Source of the DNA: a virus
DNA length: 33,156 nucleotides
Virus record (IMG/VR): IMGVR_UViG_3300025476_000005
Coordinates: 1-33,156 of that record
Direction: 5' to 3' (one strand)
Positions 1 through 7,481 of this stretch are shown here, one piece after another. The translations under genes were made by a program, and so were the position numbers. How positions within the stretch are numbered: position 1 is the stretch's first letter; the number at the start of each line of letters is the position of its first letter. Under the pieces are notes generated by a model. It saw nothing but the letters and a program-made list of their open reading frames with translations. It ran no database searches and was not told the origin of the DNA.

Positions 1-576
1 CGGCGCAAGGCCATCCTTAAAAACATCCGCGACACCCAGGAGAAAGACCAATGGGAGATCAAGGAGGAACTGGCCGAAGAGCGCATGATGGAATACAACA
101 TCCCGGTGCAGCGCGGCAACGCGCTGGAGGATGAGGCGCGTGAATACTACCAGGCAAAGACCGGCAACGTGGTGGCACAGGTGGGCTTCATCACCGACGA
201 TGAAGGACATATCGGGTGCTCGCCGGATGGGCTGATTATCGGTGATAACGCTGTGGCGATTCCCGCATGCTATATCAAGGGGTTAGAAATCAAGTGCCCC
301 ATGCCCAATACCCATCTTGGGTGGTTGCTTGATGGCACCTTGCCGGAAATCCACAAGTATCAGGTTCATGGATCGATGATCGTCACCGGACTGAGTGAGT
401 GGGTGTTCCTCTCATACTGCCCGGGTGAAGCCCCACTGCTTTTGACCGTGCAGCGCAACACTTTCACCGAGGAACTGGCAGCCGGCCTGCGCAACATGGT
501 GCGGGAAAAGCAGGAGATCAAGACCATCCTCAACAAACTGTGGGATGCGGAATTCAAACCCCAACCGACCCCGTGA
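1..576 (+). CDS. YqaJ-like phage recombination exonuclease (5' partial)
   Basis: The frame is open from base 1, so the N-terminus lies outside the window; ATG codons at 85/88 are internal. YqaJ/lambda-exonuclease-type proteins digest one strand of linear duplex DNA 5'->3' and work with a single-strand annealing protein. Visible signatures are RGNALEDEAR (family E in the R-GN-xE-xAR motif), the acidic SPDG motif after a GFI segment, and the catalytic E-x-K in LEIKCP, followed by the conserved H, QVHG and the aromatic WVFLSY strand. All are in the usual order of the PD-(D/E)XK fold. The annealing partner is not visible and may lie upstream. The next gene overlaps the stop by a GTGA junction, implying coupled translation. 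The family call is firm; the exact substrate is inferred. Confidence 0.85.
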   Translation, partial: RRKAILKNIRDTQEKDQWEIKEELAEERMMEYNIPVQRGNALEDEAREYYQAKTGNVVAQVGFITDDEGHIGCSPDGLIIGDNAVAIPACYIKGLEIKCPMPNTHLGWLLDGTLPEIHKYQVHGSMIVTGLSEWVFLSYCPGEAPLLLTVQRNTFTEELAAGLRNMVREKQEIKTILNKLWDAEFKPQPTP

Positions 577-1067
577 ACAACTCATCCCCTACAGGCAGGG
601 CCGTCAACGCGTTCAGCAACCTGGCCGCCACGGACAGGAAAGCATTCAAGGCGCTGCGCAAGATATACCAAGCGCAACTGCGCACCTTCCCCGCGCGCTT
701 GTCGCTCATGAGCGCCAGGGAGGTGGAGGAACGCTCGCAGGGCATGGAGGTGCCGCCGCTCTACGTGTGGAGGAGCCGCAACTTCATGGTGGCCGAATAC
801 CGCGAGGGAGACAACATGCGCCTGAGCGTCAACCGCACCCTGATCGACAACGAGGGCAACTGGCTGCAAGGCATCACCTGGGATGAACTCATGGAGTGCA
901 AGCGCCAGATCGGCTACGGCAACCTGTGGGCGATTGAGATATTCCCTGCCGACGAGCACATCGTGGACGTGGCACCGATGCGCCACTTGTGGATCGTGAA
1001 GATTCCGCCGATGGCGTGGGTGAAGGTGGACAAGGCGGTGAAACTTGAAGCGGAGGAAGCGCCATGA
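573..1067 (+). CDS. DUF7694-type phage protein
   Basis: A 164-residue protein if started at the GTG overlapping the previous stop (GTGA). An ATG at 540 in the same frame would add residues that are only a shadow of the upstream gene, so the GTG is preferred. The core reads NFMVAEYREG, RLSVNRT, W.QGITWDEL, KRQIGYG, AIEIFP and PMRHLWIV. I recognise this as the pattern of a small domain widespread in phage early regions (DUF7694); its biochemical role is not known. The N-terminal 40 residues look disordered. The position between exonuclease and resolvase genes suggests expression with the recombination/replication operon, but no function can be assigned. The following gene overlaps by 4 nt (ATGA). 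Confidence 0.7.
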   Translation: MNNSSPTGRAVNAFSNLAATDRKAFKALRKIYQAQLRTFPARLSLMSAREVEERSQGMEVPPLYVWRSRNFMVAEYREGDNMRLSVNRTLIDNEGNWLQGITWDELMECKRQIGYGNLWAIEIFPADEHIVDVAPMRHLWIVKIPPMAWVKVDKAVKLEAEEAP

Positions 1068-1636
1068 AGGATACGAAAATCACATGGTGTGACAGCACTA
1101 GAAACTTCTGGTCCGGTTGCAGCAAGGTCAGCCCGGCATGCGCTCATTGTTATGCCGAGACGATGGCAAAGCGCTTCCCACACTTTGGGAAATGGGGTGA
1201 TGGCAAACCCCGTGCATGGCACGGAGACGCCGCAGCCAAGGACAAGTCCAAGTGGCGCTGGGTGGATGAAACCGACGCGGGCCATCCGGTGTTGTATGAC
1301 GCGGAGCTTGGCGGCCATGACGTTCCGCCGGGAATTGCACGCAATGTCTTGGGCTATCATCTGCGGCCCTCGATCTTCCTGCCGAAAGTCCACTGGCGCA
1401 CGTTCTGCGAACTGACGCAGGTGCGGACGGAGCGCTTGCAGGACATCAGCGAGGCCGACTGTCTCGCCGAAGGCATCCATAAGGCCATAGATGGCGCATT
1501 CTACGGAGTGCAATACTTCATCGGCTACAATGACGCCGCCGGTGCCTACGCGGAACTGTGGGACTCGATCAATGGCAAAGGATCGTTTGACGCCAATCAA
1601 TTCGTGTGGGCGCTCACCTATAACTATCTCCCGTAA
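1064..1636 (+). CDS. Chimeric DUF5131 (Gp37/Gp68-like) N-terminus joined to ASCH-type C-terminus
   Basis: The ATG at 1064 overlaps the upstream TGA and is preceded by GGAGG, a good ribosome site. Residues 1-45 match the start of phage Gp37/Gp68 (DUF5131) proteins: TKITWCDSTRNFWSGC then CSKVSPACAHCYAE, a C-x6-C-x2-C set like a radical-SAM cluster. DUF5131 proteins are normally much longer; here the match ends after the KRF..FGKWG segment. The second half instead looks like the C-terminus of phage ASCH-domain proteins: RPSIFLPK, TQVRTERLQDISEADCLAEGI, LWDSINGKGSFDAN and a final FVWAL strand. The middle is low-similarity. The simplest reading is an in-frame fusion, possibly by deletion between two neighbouring genes. 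Whether the product is active is unknown, since neither domain looks complete. Confidence 0.65.
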   Translation: MKDTKITWCDSTRNFWSGCSKVSPACAHCYAETMAKRFPHFGKWGDGKPRAWHGDAAAKDKSKWRWVDETDAGHPVLYDAELGGHDVPPGIARNVLGYHLRPSIFLPKVHWRTFCELTQVRTERLQDISEADCLAEGIHKAIDGAFYGVQYFIGYNDAAGAYAELWDSINGKGSFDANQFVWALTYNYLP

Positions 1637-1663
1637 CCAAACAAACCAACACCAACCATACAA

Positions 1664-2236
1664 ATGAGAATCCAATCCCTCATCATCGACAGAAAACACA
1701 TAAGCTACACCCACACCATGAACGTCGGCCAGGACGACGAGACGGAGACGAGCGACACCTGCAAGCAGGCTCCGCTACCGGAACTCACCAACGCCTTCGG
1801 TGCCCTCAACCCGGTCATCTGCACCATCATGGGATGGCCCATGAGCTACGCGGAAGGGCTGAACGTGTTCAAGATCCAACTCAGCCACACCAAGCACGGA
1901 ACCCGCAGCGCCTGCTTCAAAATGTCCAAGGTCATTGAGTTGACCGGAGGATTACCCCACACGATGACAACCCCCTTTGTGCGCATCGACGAACCCGCTG
2001 ATGGTGAGAGCGGCAAGCGGGAACTCAAGGACGCCCATGTGCATCTCATCGAGTTGGTGCTGGTGGAGGTCTCCCGCTACATCAGCGGAGAGCGCAGCCA
2101 GCAGACGCTCAACTTCGACGAGGGCAAGGCCGGCATCAACGTGCTGGCCGACAAGGGCCGCGAGGATCCGAACCAAGGGGTGATCGACTTCCCCGAAGCG
2201 GAAGCCCCGGCCAGAAGGGGCCGCAAGAGCAAGTAA
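1664..2236 (+). CDS. Unrecognised phage early protein
   Basis: A 190-residue protein starting at ATG 1664 after an AC-rich leader (CAACACCAACC) without a Shine-Dalgarno. I do not recognise the family. The N-terminal half is mixed alpha/beta around NAFGALNPVICTIMGWP and FKIQLSHTKHGTRSACFKMSKV. The middle has a helical segment (DAHVHLIELVLVEVSRYI). The C-terminus ends in a basic PARRGRKSK tail after an acidic/proline stretch. No membrane segment or signal peptide is visible. It sits between recombination genes (exonuclease upstream, RecU-like resolvase 24 nt downstream), so a DNA-metabolism accessory role is possible but only inferred from position. Confidence 0.6.
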   Translation: MRIQSLIIDRKHISYTHTMNVGQDDETETSDTCKQAPLPELTNAFGALNPVICTIMGWPMSYAEGLNVFKIQLSHTKHGTRSACFKMSKVIELTGGLPHTMTTPFVRIDEPADGESGKRELKDAHVHLIELVLVEVSRYISGERSQQTLNFDEGKAGINVLADKGREDPNQGVIDFPEAEAPARRGRKSK

Positions 2237-2260
2237 CCCCCGAACACTCTGCCGCCCCCC

Positions 2261-2827
2261 ATGGTCCCCGCATCACTCAAAGGAAAAGCATTCGAAACGC
2301 TGATTCTGGACGCTGCAAAGCGCGAGGAATCGGGCGGGAGATTAACCCTCAGCCGGTATGGCGTGCAGGGCGTTATCTTCAACGGGAAAACCATCTTGGT
2401 TCCGAGCTTGCCAGATATTGAGGGAGTGCTCCAAGGGGGGCGGCAAATCATCATCGAGGCCAAGTGTGTTCAAGGCGCGTCCTTCCCACTGGCCGACGAC
2501 CATTTCAGAAAGCGCCAGTATGCGCACCTCGAGAAGCGGGCCCGCTTCGGGGTGCTCTGCTTCATTTTGATCCATTGGGCCGAGCGCTGCCTGCAACGCG
2601 GCAAGGATCCCGGCATGACCGTGGCGGTGCCCGTGAGTGGCGACATGCCATTCTGGCGCTCCTACGAGGCCGGAGCGGCCCGCAGCCTGTCACGTGACGA
2701 GTCCCTCACCATCGGGCAGATCGTGCCGTGGCGGGTGCCCAAGGGCTGCCGCAAGCCGCTGCCATGCCTGATGTCCTTCCTACAACCTGACACCGCTCCG
2801 GAATTCCCGGAATTTGAAGACACCTGA
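2261..2827 (+). CDS. RecU-like Holliday junction resolvase
   Basis: A 188-residue protein. RecU-type enzymes cleave Holliday junctions and branched DNA; phage versions process replication or recombination intermediates before packaging. Seen here: an N-terminal GKAFETLILDAA helix (conserved G..fE), VPSLPDIEGVL with the metal-binding D, IIIEAKC (the E-x-K catalytic pair), a SFPLADDHFRKRQYAHLEK helix with the conserved Q, and GVLCFILIHW as the following beta strand. This is the order and spacing of the RecU PD-(D/E)XK fold. The C-terminal ~60 residues are less conserved. No Shine-Dalgarno is evident before the ATG (a run of C). An archaeal Hjc-type nuclease is the main alternative, but the F.li.F strand after the Q-helix favours RecU. 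Confidence 0.75.
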   Translation: MVPASLKGKAFETLILDAAKREESGGRLTLSRYGVQGVIFNGKTILVPSLPDIEGVLQGGRQIIIEAKCVQGASFPLADDHFRKRQYAHLEKRARFGVLCFILIHWAERCLQRGKDPGMTVAVPVSGDMPFWRSYEAGAARSLSRDESLTIGQIVPWRVPKGCRKPLPCLMSFLQPDTAPEFPEFEDT

Positions 2828-2834
2828 GACCACC

Positions 2835-3314
2835 ATGTTCGAGATCAACAGCAAAATAGTCTGCGTGGATGGCCGTTTCCCCTCGGCCTACATCCGCAGC
2901 CAATTCCCGGCGCTGCCGCGCAAGGGACACATCTACACGGTGCGCGACATCGTGCCGGGACAGGAGCGCAACCTGAAGCCCACCGTGGCGGTGCTGCTGC
3001 ATGAGATCGTCAGCCCGCCCAACCAGCACGGCATCGAGCCGGGATTCGCGCCCTGGCGCTTCGCGGACATGAACGAGGTGCAGCAGGCCGCGAAAGTCAG
3101 CGAGCACCTGAGCATGGGCACCTACACGGCAGCGCTGTGCGCTCCCACGTCACTTCCCGAGACCTCCCGCGAGTGCGGCCAGGCCGAGCCACCGCCAGCG
3201 ACGTTTCCCACCATTACCGGGAAGGTTGACGCCAACGGCGCGGGCGGTGGCAGGGAAAAACCTGCGCCCCTTACGCGCACCCAAAAACCATGCCAATCTG
3301 CGGGCGTCGTGTGA
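2835..3314 (+). CDS. Small conserved phage protein with disordered tail
   Basis: The ATG at 2835 follows the previous stop by 7 nt. A TTG at 2814 would extend it into the upstream gene and is not needed. Residues 1-90 contain INSKIVCVDGRFP, LPRKGHIYTVRDI, VAVLLHEIVSPP and EPGFAPWRFAD, a pattern I have seen in small proteins of many phages and prophages. It probably forms an SH3-like barrel; function unknown. From about residue 115 the protein becomes Pro/Ala/Gly-rich and looks unstructured. Its last ~18 codons overlap a copy of the repeated TGCGCCC-type element (3263), so the true 3' end may have been extended over a regulatory site. Confidence 0.65.
   Translation: MFEINSKIVCVDGRFPSAYIRSQFPALPRKGHIYTVRDIVPGQERNLKPTVAVLLHEIVSPPNQHGIEPGFAPWRFADMNEVQQAAKVSEHLSMGTYTAALCAPTSLPETSRECGQAEPPPATFPTITGKVDANGAGGGREKPAPLTRTQKPCQSAGVV
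3261..3304 (+). promoter_or_regulatory. Copy 1 of repeated TGCGCCC(G)TTACG element
   Basis: TGCGCCCCTTACG begins at 3263 and TGCCAATCTGCGG begins 28 nt later. The same two blocks with the same spacing occur at 15666, just after a terminator and before a structural gene. This copy has C instead of G at position 8. The next well-supported start codon (3444) is much further away than in the late copies, so it may serve a longer leader or be a decayed copy. Confidence 0.4.
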
Positions 3315-3443
3315 GCGACCCCGCTGAATCCGGGAACACAAGCAATGAAATCCGCATCCAAAACATCCTTCTACCCAGCCGCCCGCCGTGACATTGCCAC
3401 GGGATTCACGGGCGGTTCGGTAGAGGGATTTTTTACGCCCACA

Positions 3444-4322
3444 ATGAACCGACCATCCCTCCAATTCTACCCTGCCGACTGGAGAAAAGACCCATCACTA
3501 CGCGCTTGTTCCATTGAGGCTCGCGGCATCTGGATCGACATGATTTGCATCATGCACGAGTCAGAAAATTACGGATTTCTTGAAATAAATTCGCGAAAAA
3601 TTTCAGAAAAAGCTCTCGCGTCGATGTGCGGAATTGCACCAAGAAAATGCACCAAATTGTTGCAGGAATTGGAAGAAAACGCAGTGTATTCCAGAGACGA
3701 AAGAGGGGTTATCTATTCACGCAGGATGTTGAAAGATCAACGATTGATCGAGGTTCGCAGGACATCAGGCACGATGGGAGGCAATCCTAATTTGGTTAAG
3801 CAAAAGGTTAAGCAAAATCCTGAAAATTTGGTTAACCAAACGTCCAACCAAAATCCAACCCCTTCTTCTGCATATGCATCTTCAACTTCGGTATACCCCC
3901 TACCCCCTGCAGGAATTCAGCAACCGGAACCAATCATTTTTCCAGAATTCCCCGACGAGGAAACCGGACCCGACCTGCCGACCCAAACGCGGGACCTGAT
4001 GCAGGAACTCAAGGACCGGATCAACGACGCGTATTCGAGCTGGAAAAAACGGCCACACTTCACGCGGGCCGAAATGGAAATTCTGCACGCCAATGCGCAC
4101 AGCCTCGCGGACATCACGGCGGATGACTGGGTTTTGTTGCGGGCCTACCTGCGGTGCGAGATTCCGCCCGAGTGGGGCAAGTTTTGGCAACCGGACGGAC
4201 GCGGAAAGTTCATGGAGACGATTTCCGACGTGCTGAGCAATGCCGACCGGTGGCGCGCGAAGTGCCGCAAAGAGAAAATCGAAACAGGAATCGAACCCCA
4301 ACCCAAGAAAACCAGCGCATGA
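3444..4322 (+). CDS. Winged-helix phage replication protein (initiator/helicase-loader type)
   Basis: A 292-residue protein starting at ATG 3444; an in-frame ATG at 3345 would add 33 poorly conserved residues. The N-terminus RPSLQFYPADWRKDP, then ACSIEARGIWIDMICIMHES, GFLEIN and a winged-helix segment (LASMCGIAPRKCTKLLQELEENAV..GVIYSRRM), is the layout of phage replication proteins encoded just before DnaB-type helicases. Residues ~115-170 form a Q/N/P/S-rich linker and the DNA here is noticeably AT-richer than its neighbours. The C-terminal part (LMQELKDRINDAYSSWKKRPHF..) is helical and could bind the helicase. It overlaps the helicase gene by ATGA, so translation is probably coupled. Initiator versus loader cannot be decided from sequence alone. 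Confidence 0.7.
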   Translation: MNRPSLQFYPADWRKDPSLRACSIEARGIWIDMICIMHESENYGFLEINSRKISEKALASMCGIAPRKCTKLLQELEENAVYSRDERGVIYSRRMLKDQRLIEVRRTSGTMGGNPNLVKQKVKQNPENLVNQTSNQNPTPSSAYASSTSVYPLPPAGIQQPEPIIFPEFPDEETGPDLPTQTRDLMQELKDRINDAYSSWKKRPHFTRAEMEILHANAHSLADITADDWVLLRAYLRCEIPPEWGKFWQPDGRGKFMETISDVLSNADRWRAKCRKEKIETGIEPQPKKTSA

Positions 4323-5812
4323 TAGCCGAATTTCCAGAAACCGAGACACCCCAGGCGGGGTACCCGTTGTTGCAGCAGGCGGCGGCGATTGACGACAGCA
4401 GCCATGTCACGCGCTGCCTGCCGCATGCGGTCGGCCCCGAGAAGGCGGTGTTGTCGGTGATGCTGCAATACCCCGAGGAATTCATTCCAAAGGCGGTTGA
4501 GGCGAGGATCACGCGAGAGCATTTTTACCTGCCGTCCAACGCCATTCTGTTCGACGTGTTTCTAACGATCTTTGAGGCATGCAACACCATTGAGACGGTG
4601 CGCCTTATCCAGCACCTTCAGGATCACGGGCAGATGGACCGCATCGGCGGTCCGTCCACCATTGCCGACATCATGACCTACCAGCCGTCTCCAGGCTACT
4701 GGGAGAGCCATGTGGGCATGCTGCGCGAGAAGCGAGTGTTGCGCCAACTGCTGGAGGTGAGCCACACGGCGATCGATGACGTGTATGCGACCCCGGAAGA
4801 CGCCCTGGAGTTGCTGTCCGAGGTGGAAACCAAGCTGCTGGCGATCCGCGAGACCGACCGCCCATCAGCCGGGATGTCCACCGGCAAGGATGCCATGGCC
4901 AGCGTGTTGGCGGAATGCGATGACCTATGCGCGGGCAAGGCCAGCGCTCGTGGCATGGCCACCGGATTTGCGGAACTGGACCGCATGAGCAACGGTCTCA
5001 AGCCCGGGGAAATGTTTGTCATCGCGGCGCGTCCGTCGATGGGCAAGACCGCCCTGATGATGAACATTGTCGAACACGTCTGCATAGAACTCGACGTGCC
5101 ATCCGTGGTGTTCTCGTGCGAGATGACCACCCATCAACTTGGCAGCCGTCTGTGCTACTCCCGCGCCAGGTTCCACGCCCAAAAGCTCATGCGCGGCGAG
5201 AAGCCGGACAGGGGCGAACTCATGAGCATCCAGCGGGCAGCCATGGCCATCAGTGCCGCCAAACTGGTAATCGACGAGACATCCGCCATCACCATTTCCG
5301 AACTGCGTGCCAAGGCGCGCCGGCTCCATCGCGAAGGCCGCGCGGGCTTGATAGCCGTGGACTATCTGCAACTTTTGCGCAGCAACTCGCGCCAAGCCAG
5401 CGGATCCCGCGAACGGGAAATCAGCGAAATATCGGCCGGTCTGAAAGCACTGGCCAAGGAGTTGATGGTGCCCGTGATCGTGGTGGCCCAACTCAACCGC
5501 GAGAGCGAAAAACGTCCAGGCAAAGGCGAAACCCGAGGGATGCCCCGGATGTCAGATTTGCGCGAATCAGGATCGACAGAGCAGGACGCCGATATAGTGG
5601 CATTGCTGCACAGACCGGAATACTTCGCCGAGGATGACGAGGCGCGGGAAACCAGTGCGGGAGTAGCCAACCTCATCATAGCCAAGAACCGCGGCGGCAA
5701 CACTGGCAAGGTTGCGCTGACCTGGATTGCGCAGCAAGTGCGCTTCGAGGATGGCCTCCCGGCAGCCGAACAACCATACAGGCAAGCATACCTACCCAAC
5801 CGCAATGACTAA
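4319..5812 (+). CDS. dnaB: Replicative DNA helicase, DnaB family
   Basis: A 497-residue protein from the ATG that overlaps the upstream TGA. DnaB forms a hexamer that unwinds DNA 5'->3' at the phage fork. The N-terminal helical domain (roughly residues 35-145) shows PHAVGPEKAVLSVML and FYLPSNAILFDVF, typical of DnaB N-domains. The RecA-like C-domain has Walker A ARPSMGKTA (~residue 240), the VVFSCEMTTHQLGSRL block, Walker B LIAVDYLQLL (~350), the VIVVAQLNRESEKR arginine/sensor block, and DLRESGSTEQDADIVALLHR. The full set is in order and the length is normal. A further in-frame ATG at 4154 lies inside the upstream gene and is rejected. The preceding replication gene and the following 80-residue gene are coupled by overlaps. 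Confidence 0.93.
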   Translation: MIAEFPETETPQAGYPLLQQAAAIDDSSHVTRCLPHAVGPEKAVLSVMLQYPEEFIPKAVEARITREHFYLPSNAILFDVFLTIFEACNTIETVRLIQHLQDHGQMDRIGGPSTIADIMTYQPSPGYWESHVGMLREKRVLRQLLEVSHTAIDDVYATPEDALELLSEVETKLLAIRETDRPSAGMSTGKDAMASVLAECDDLCAGKASARGMATGFAELDRMSNGLKPGEMFVIAARPSMGKTALMMNIVEHVCIELDVPSVVFSCEMTTHQLGSRLCYSRARFHAQKLMRGEKPDRGELMSIQRAAMAISAAKLVIDETSAITISELRAKARRLHREGRAGLIAVDYLQLLRSNSRQASGSREREISEISAGLKALAKELMVPVIVVAQLNRESEKRPGKGETRGMPRMSDLRESGSTEQDADIVALLHRPEYFAEDDEARETSAGVANLIIAKNRGGNTGKVALTWIAQQVRFEDGLPAAEQPYRQAYLPNRND

Positions 5813-6047
5813 CACCATCGACAAGCAAACACTCGAACTCTTGGAGCACTCCAAGCGTCTCGCACGGGAGCGCCAGGCCAATTGGCGGCACGGAGTGCCC
5901 GCCAACGCTGAGTTGGAGCAAGCTCACCTGGCGCAAATGCGCAGCATCCAAGACACCCTTTCAGGCTGCCGTCCGGATGGCAGGCAGGAGCAGACAGGAA
6001 ACATCTTCGACCGCATCGCCATGTGGTTGAGGAAAATCAACATATGA
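5805..6047 (+). CDS. Small helical unknown protein after dnaB
   Basis: An 80-residue protein from ATG 5805, overlapping the dnaB stop by 8 nt. It is mostly predicted helix (TLELLEHSKRLARERQANWRHG, AELEQAHLAQMRSIQDTL) and ends in an amphipathic FDRIAMWLRKINI. No family is recognised. The tight overlap suggests it belongs to the replication operon. Confidence 0.55.
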   Translation: MTNTIDKQTLELLEHSKRLARERQANWRHGVPANAELEQAHLAQMRSIQDTLSGCRPDGRQEQTGNIFDRIAMWLRKINI

Positions 6048-6067
6048 ACCGATAGAAAACAAAGACC

Positions 6068-6448
6068 ATGGGAAAGAATGAGACACAACAGTTTTACACG
6101 GCACCCGTTTGCCAGAGCGCAATACCCAGCGAAGTGCGCGAGGATCTGGCGGAAACCATCGAGGACATCGGCCAGGCCATGGGCCTGTTGCGCGAGGCTG
6201 TCTATGACACCGAAGCGGAAAACCCGGACGGCGGGCGCATGTGCGCATCCGACGCGCTGGAAATTCTATCCGGTCTAGAAAGCAAGTTTTCGGGGATGGC
6301 GGCGCGACTCGCGGCGTGGTCAGAGAACGCTAAAGTGCATGCGCCCTCGCCAAGCCCGGAGACTGAAACGCGACAAGGAAGCTTTTGCGGGTCGCATGCC
6401 ACGCCTTGTTCTCCCTCTTCCATTCTAGGGGAAGGAGGTAAGGCGTGA
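6068..6448 (+). CDS. Unknown phage protein whose 3' end reads through an attC site
   Basis: A 126-residue protein starting at ATG 6068, 20 nt after the previous gene. Residues 1-85 look like a real small helical protein (VREDLAETIEDIGQAMGLLREAVYDTE, DALEILSGLESKFSGMAARLAAW). At SENA (codons at 6322-6331) it enters the attC-like site at 6322-6414. In the neighbouring sites the sequence after AGAAC is GCCTAA/GCCTAG, which stops this kind of ORF. Here it is GCTAAA, so the frame continues for another ~38 Pro/Ser-rich residues to a TGA overlapping the next start. The tail is therefore probably attC translated by accident. The gene may be the distal remnant of a further cassette or a native phage gene truncated by array insertion. 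Confidence 0.55.
   Translation: MGKNETQQFYTAPVCQSAIPSEVREDLAETIEDIGQAMGLLREAVYDTEAENPDGGRMCASDALEILSGLESKFSGMAARLAAWSENAKVHAPSPSPETETRQGSFCGSHATPCSPSSILGEGGKA
6322..6414 (-). repeat. attC site 6 (distal)
   Basis: Boxes: GGAGAAC (R'', right end, as read on -) and GTTCTCT (R', left end). Stem arms read GTGGCATGCGACC against GTGCATGCGCC, so the R'' arm has extra G and A separated by six bases, the classical extrahelical pattern. R'' does not match the 5' box of its cassette (GTTCAGC would need GCTGAAC), which suggests an internal deletion or fusion of two cassettes. Confidence 0.75.
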
Positions 6449-6789
6449 ACTTCCATAAGGACGAACTGATCTGGCGCGACGACAAGCACCAGCACAACCA
6501 AGCGATGACATGGCTCACATCAATCGAAAGTGATGACGAGTTCGACCGCATGGTGATGCTGATCCGGTTCGCTAGAGCATTCAGCGGCGACAAAACTAGC
6601 TCACTCAATCACTGGGAGTCCAGACGCCTGCGCATACTGTTCGACAAGGGATTTGTGGTTGTCTTCTTCGCGGTCTTTAGCTTCTTGGATCGTCTTATAG
6701 GCATCCGCAATAAGTTTCTCCGTATTTTGAAACATCGTATCGCGGGGAGGCCAGACGCTCCCGCTCACGACCAATACTCCTTCAAGTAA
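6445..6789 (+). CDS. Unknown protein with hydrophobic segment in cassette 6
   Basis: A 114-residue protein starting with GTG 6445, preceded 7-13 nt upstream by AAGGAGGT, the strongest ribosome-binding site in the window; it overlaps the preceding TGA. The N-terminal half is acidic and helical (AMTWLTSIESDDEFDRMVMLIRF). Residues ~69-82 (GFVVVFFAVFSFLD) are hydrophobic and could be a membrane segment, followed by a basic helix. The family is unknown. The gene runs opposite to attC polarity, like most cargo here. The strong SD is unlike its neighbours and may point to a different origin. Confidence 0.55.
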   Translation: MNFHKDELIWRDDKHQHNQAMTWLTSIESDDEFDRMVMLIRFARAFSGDKTSSLNHWESRRLRILFDKGFVVVFFAVFSFLDRLIGIRNKFLRILKHRIAGRPDAPAHDQYSFK

Positions 6790-6813
6790 ATTGAACTACC
6801 AACCAACACCGCC

Positions 6814-7020
6814 ATGCCACAAATGACCACCGAAGAGATCGTCGCCCACGCGCAAGACATCAAGCGCTACGCAATACCGCTGTGGAAGTCCAAGAAAACT
6901 GTCTTCCCTGATCTGCCGCCATACCAGAGATACCGTGAGTGCATCAGCCTGATCGTGGACTGCTACCGCTTCCTTGGCCCGCAATCATTCGACACGGGTC
7001 GCCCGCCAATTCTCCGCTGA
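6814..7020 (+). CDS. Small unknown cassette protein
   Basis: A 68-residue protein from ATG 6814 after an AC-rich leader (CCAACCAACACC) similar to that of the gene at 1664. It contains TTEEIVAHAQDIKRYAIPLWKSKKTVF and YQRYRECISLIVDCYRFLG. No family is recognised. Its stop lies at the left edge of attC site 5 (7016). Two genes in one cassette with mismatched end boxes suggest that an attC between 6789 and 6814 has been lost. Confidence 0.5.
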   Translation: MPQMTTEEIVAHAQDIKRYAIPLWKSKKTVFPDLPPYQRYRECISLIVDCYRFLGPQSFDTGRPPILR

Positions 7021-7112
7021 ACGTCCAATATCCTGCCGCTGGCAGCAACCGAAACGAAAATGGAAAGTGAAACAAAAGACAGTAGCCAGTCGGCAGCGAT
7101 GACTTGTTCTGC
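7016..7112 (-). repeat. attC site 5
   Basis: Boxes read on -: R'' GCAGAAC (right) and R' GTTCAGC (left). Arms: ATCGCTGCCGACTGGC against ATCCTGCCGCTGGC, so the R'' arm carries extra G and A six bases apart. The R'' box exactly matches the 5' box of cassette 5 (GTTCTGC at 7389-7383). Confidence 0.85.
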
Positions 7113-7395
7113 CGAGGAATGGTGGGCGAAGCATTCGGCATTACTGGCGCAAAAAATGGCCGTTGGTGGCGTGCGGTCATTCCGCCTGGATCATCTTGGC
7201 GGCAAGCGATTCATCTTCGAGGTAGTTCCAATGTCTGAACCTCCGAGCATGGCCGCATCACACATCATCCGCCGCCTGCTAAAATATGCGGACAAGGCAT
7301 CCATCTCTGCGCCTAAAACCGTCACCGGAGCCAGCCAACAAGCTAGAGCCGATGCTGGTCTGTGGCTTGCTCGATTTGATAGGCAGAACGCCTAA
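7060..7395 (+). CDS. Unknown protein of cassette 5, ending -RQNA at attC
   Basis: A 111-residue reading from ATG 7060, but this start lies in the loop of attC 5. ATG 7099 (MTCSAEEWWAKH...) is an alternative that begins in the attC stem. The body SAEEWWAKHSALLAQKMAVGG, FRLDHLGGKRFIFEVVPMSE and MAASHIIRRLLKYADKASIS looks like a folded alpha/beta protein; no family is recognised. The last codons CAG AAC GCC TAA come from the R' arm of attC 4, so the neighbouring attC supplies the stop. The orientation is opposite to attC polarity and the same as the phage genes. Confidence 0.55.
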   Translation: MESETKDSSQSAAMTCSAEEWWAKHSALLAQKMAVGGVRSFRLDHLGGKRFIFEVVPMSEPPSMAASHIIRRLLKYADKASISAPKTVTGASQQARADAGLWLARFDRQNA

Positions 7396-7481
7396 ATCCT
7401 GCCACCATGCCAGCGTCCCCACAGCTTGAACTCGCCCCTGACAATGCCGCTGGCATGGTTGGCAGCGATGCCTTGTTCTCT
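7383..7481 (-). repeat. attC site 4
   Basis: Boxes read on -: R'' AGAGAAC (right) and R' GTTCTGC (left), the latter preceded by TTAGGC as in classical sites. Arms: ATCGCTGCCAACCATG against ATCCTGCCACCATG, followed by a further perfect stem (CCAGCG/CGCTGG). Extra G and A lie on the R'' arm. R'' exactly matches the 5' box of cassette 4 at 8330-8324. Confidence 0.88.

Noticed and set aside
914-1714. A 266-codon - strand ORF under the DUF7694 and chimeric genes
   Set aside because: It spans two sense genes with recognisable domains and has no domain of its own.
4927-5637. A 236-codon + ORF inside dnaB
   Set aside because: Out of frame with an intact helicase; its Arg/Gly/His-rich translation lacks any pattern, unlike the overlapping ORF in the methyltransferase.
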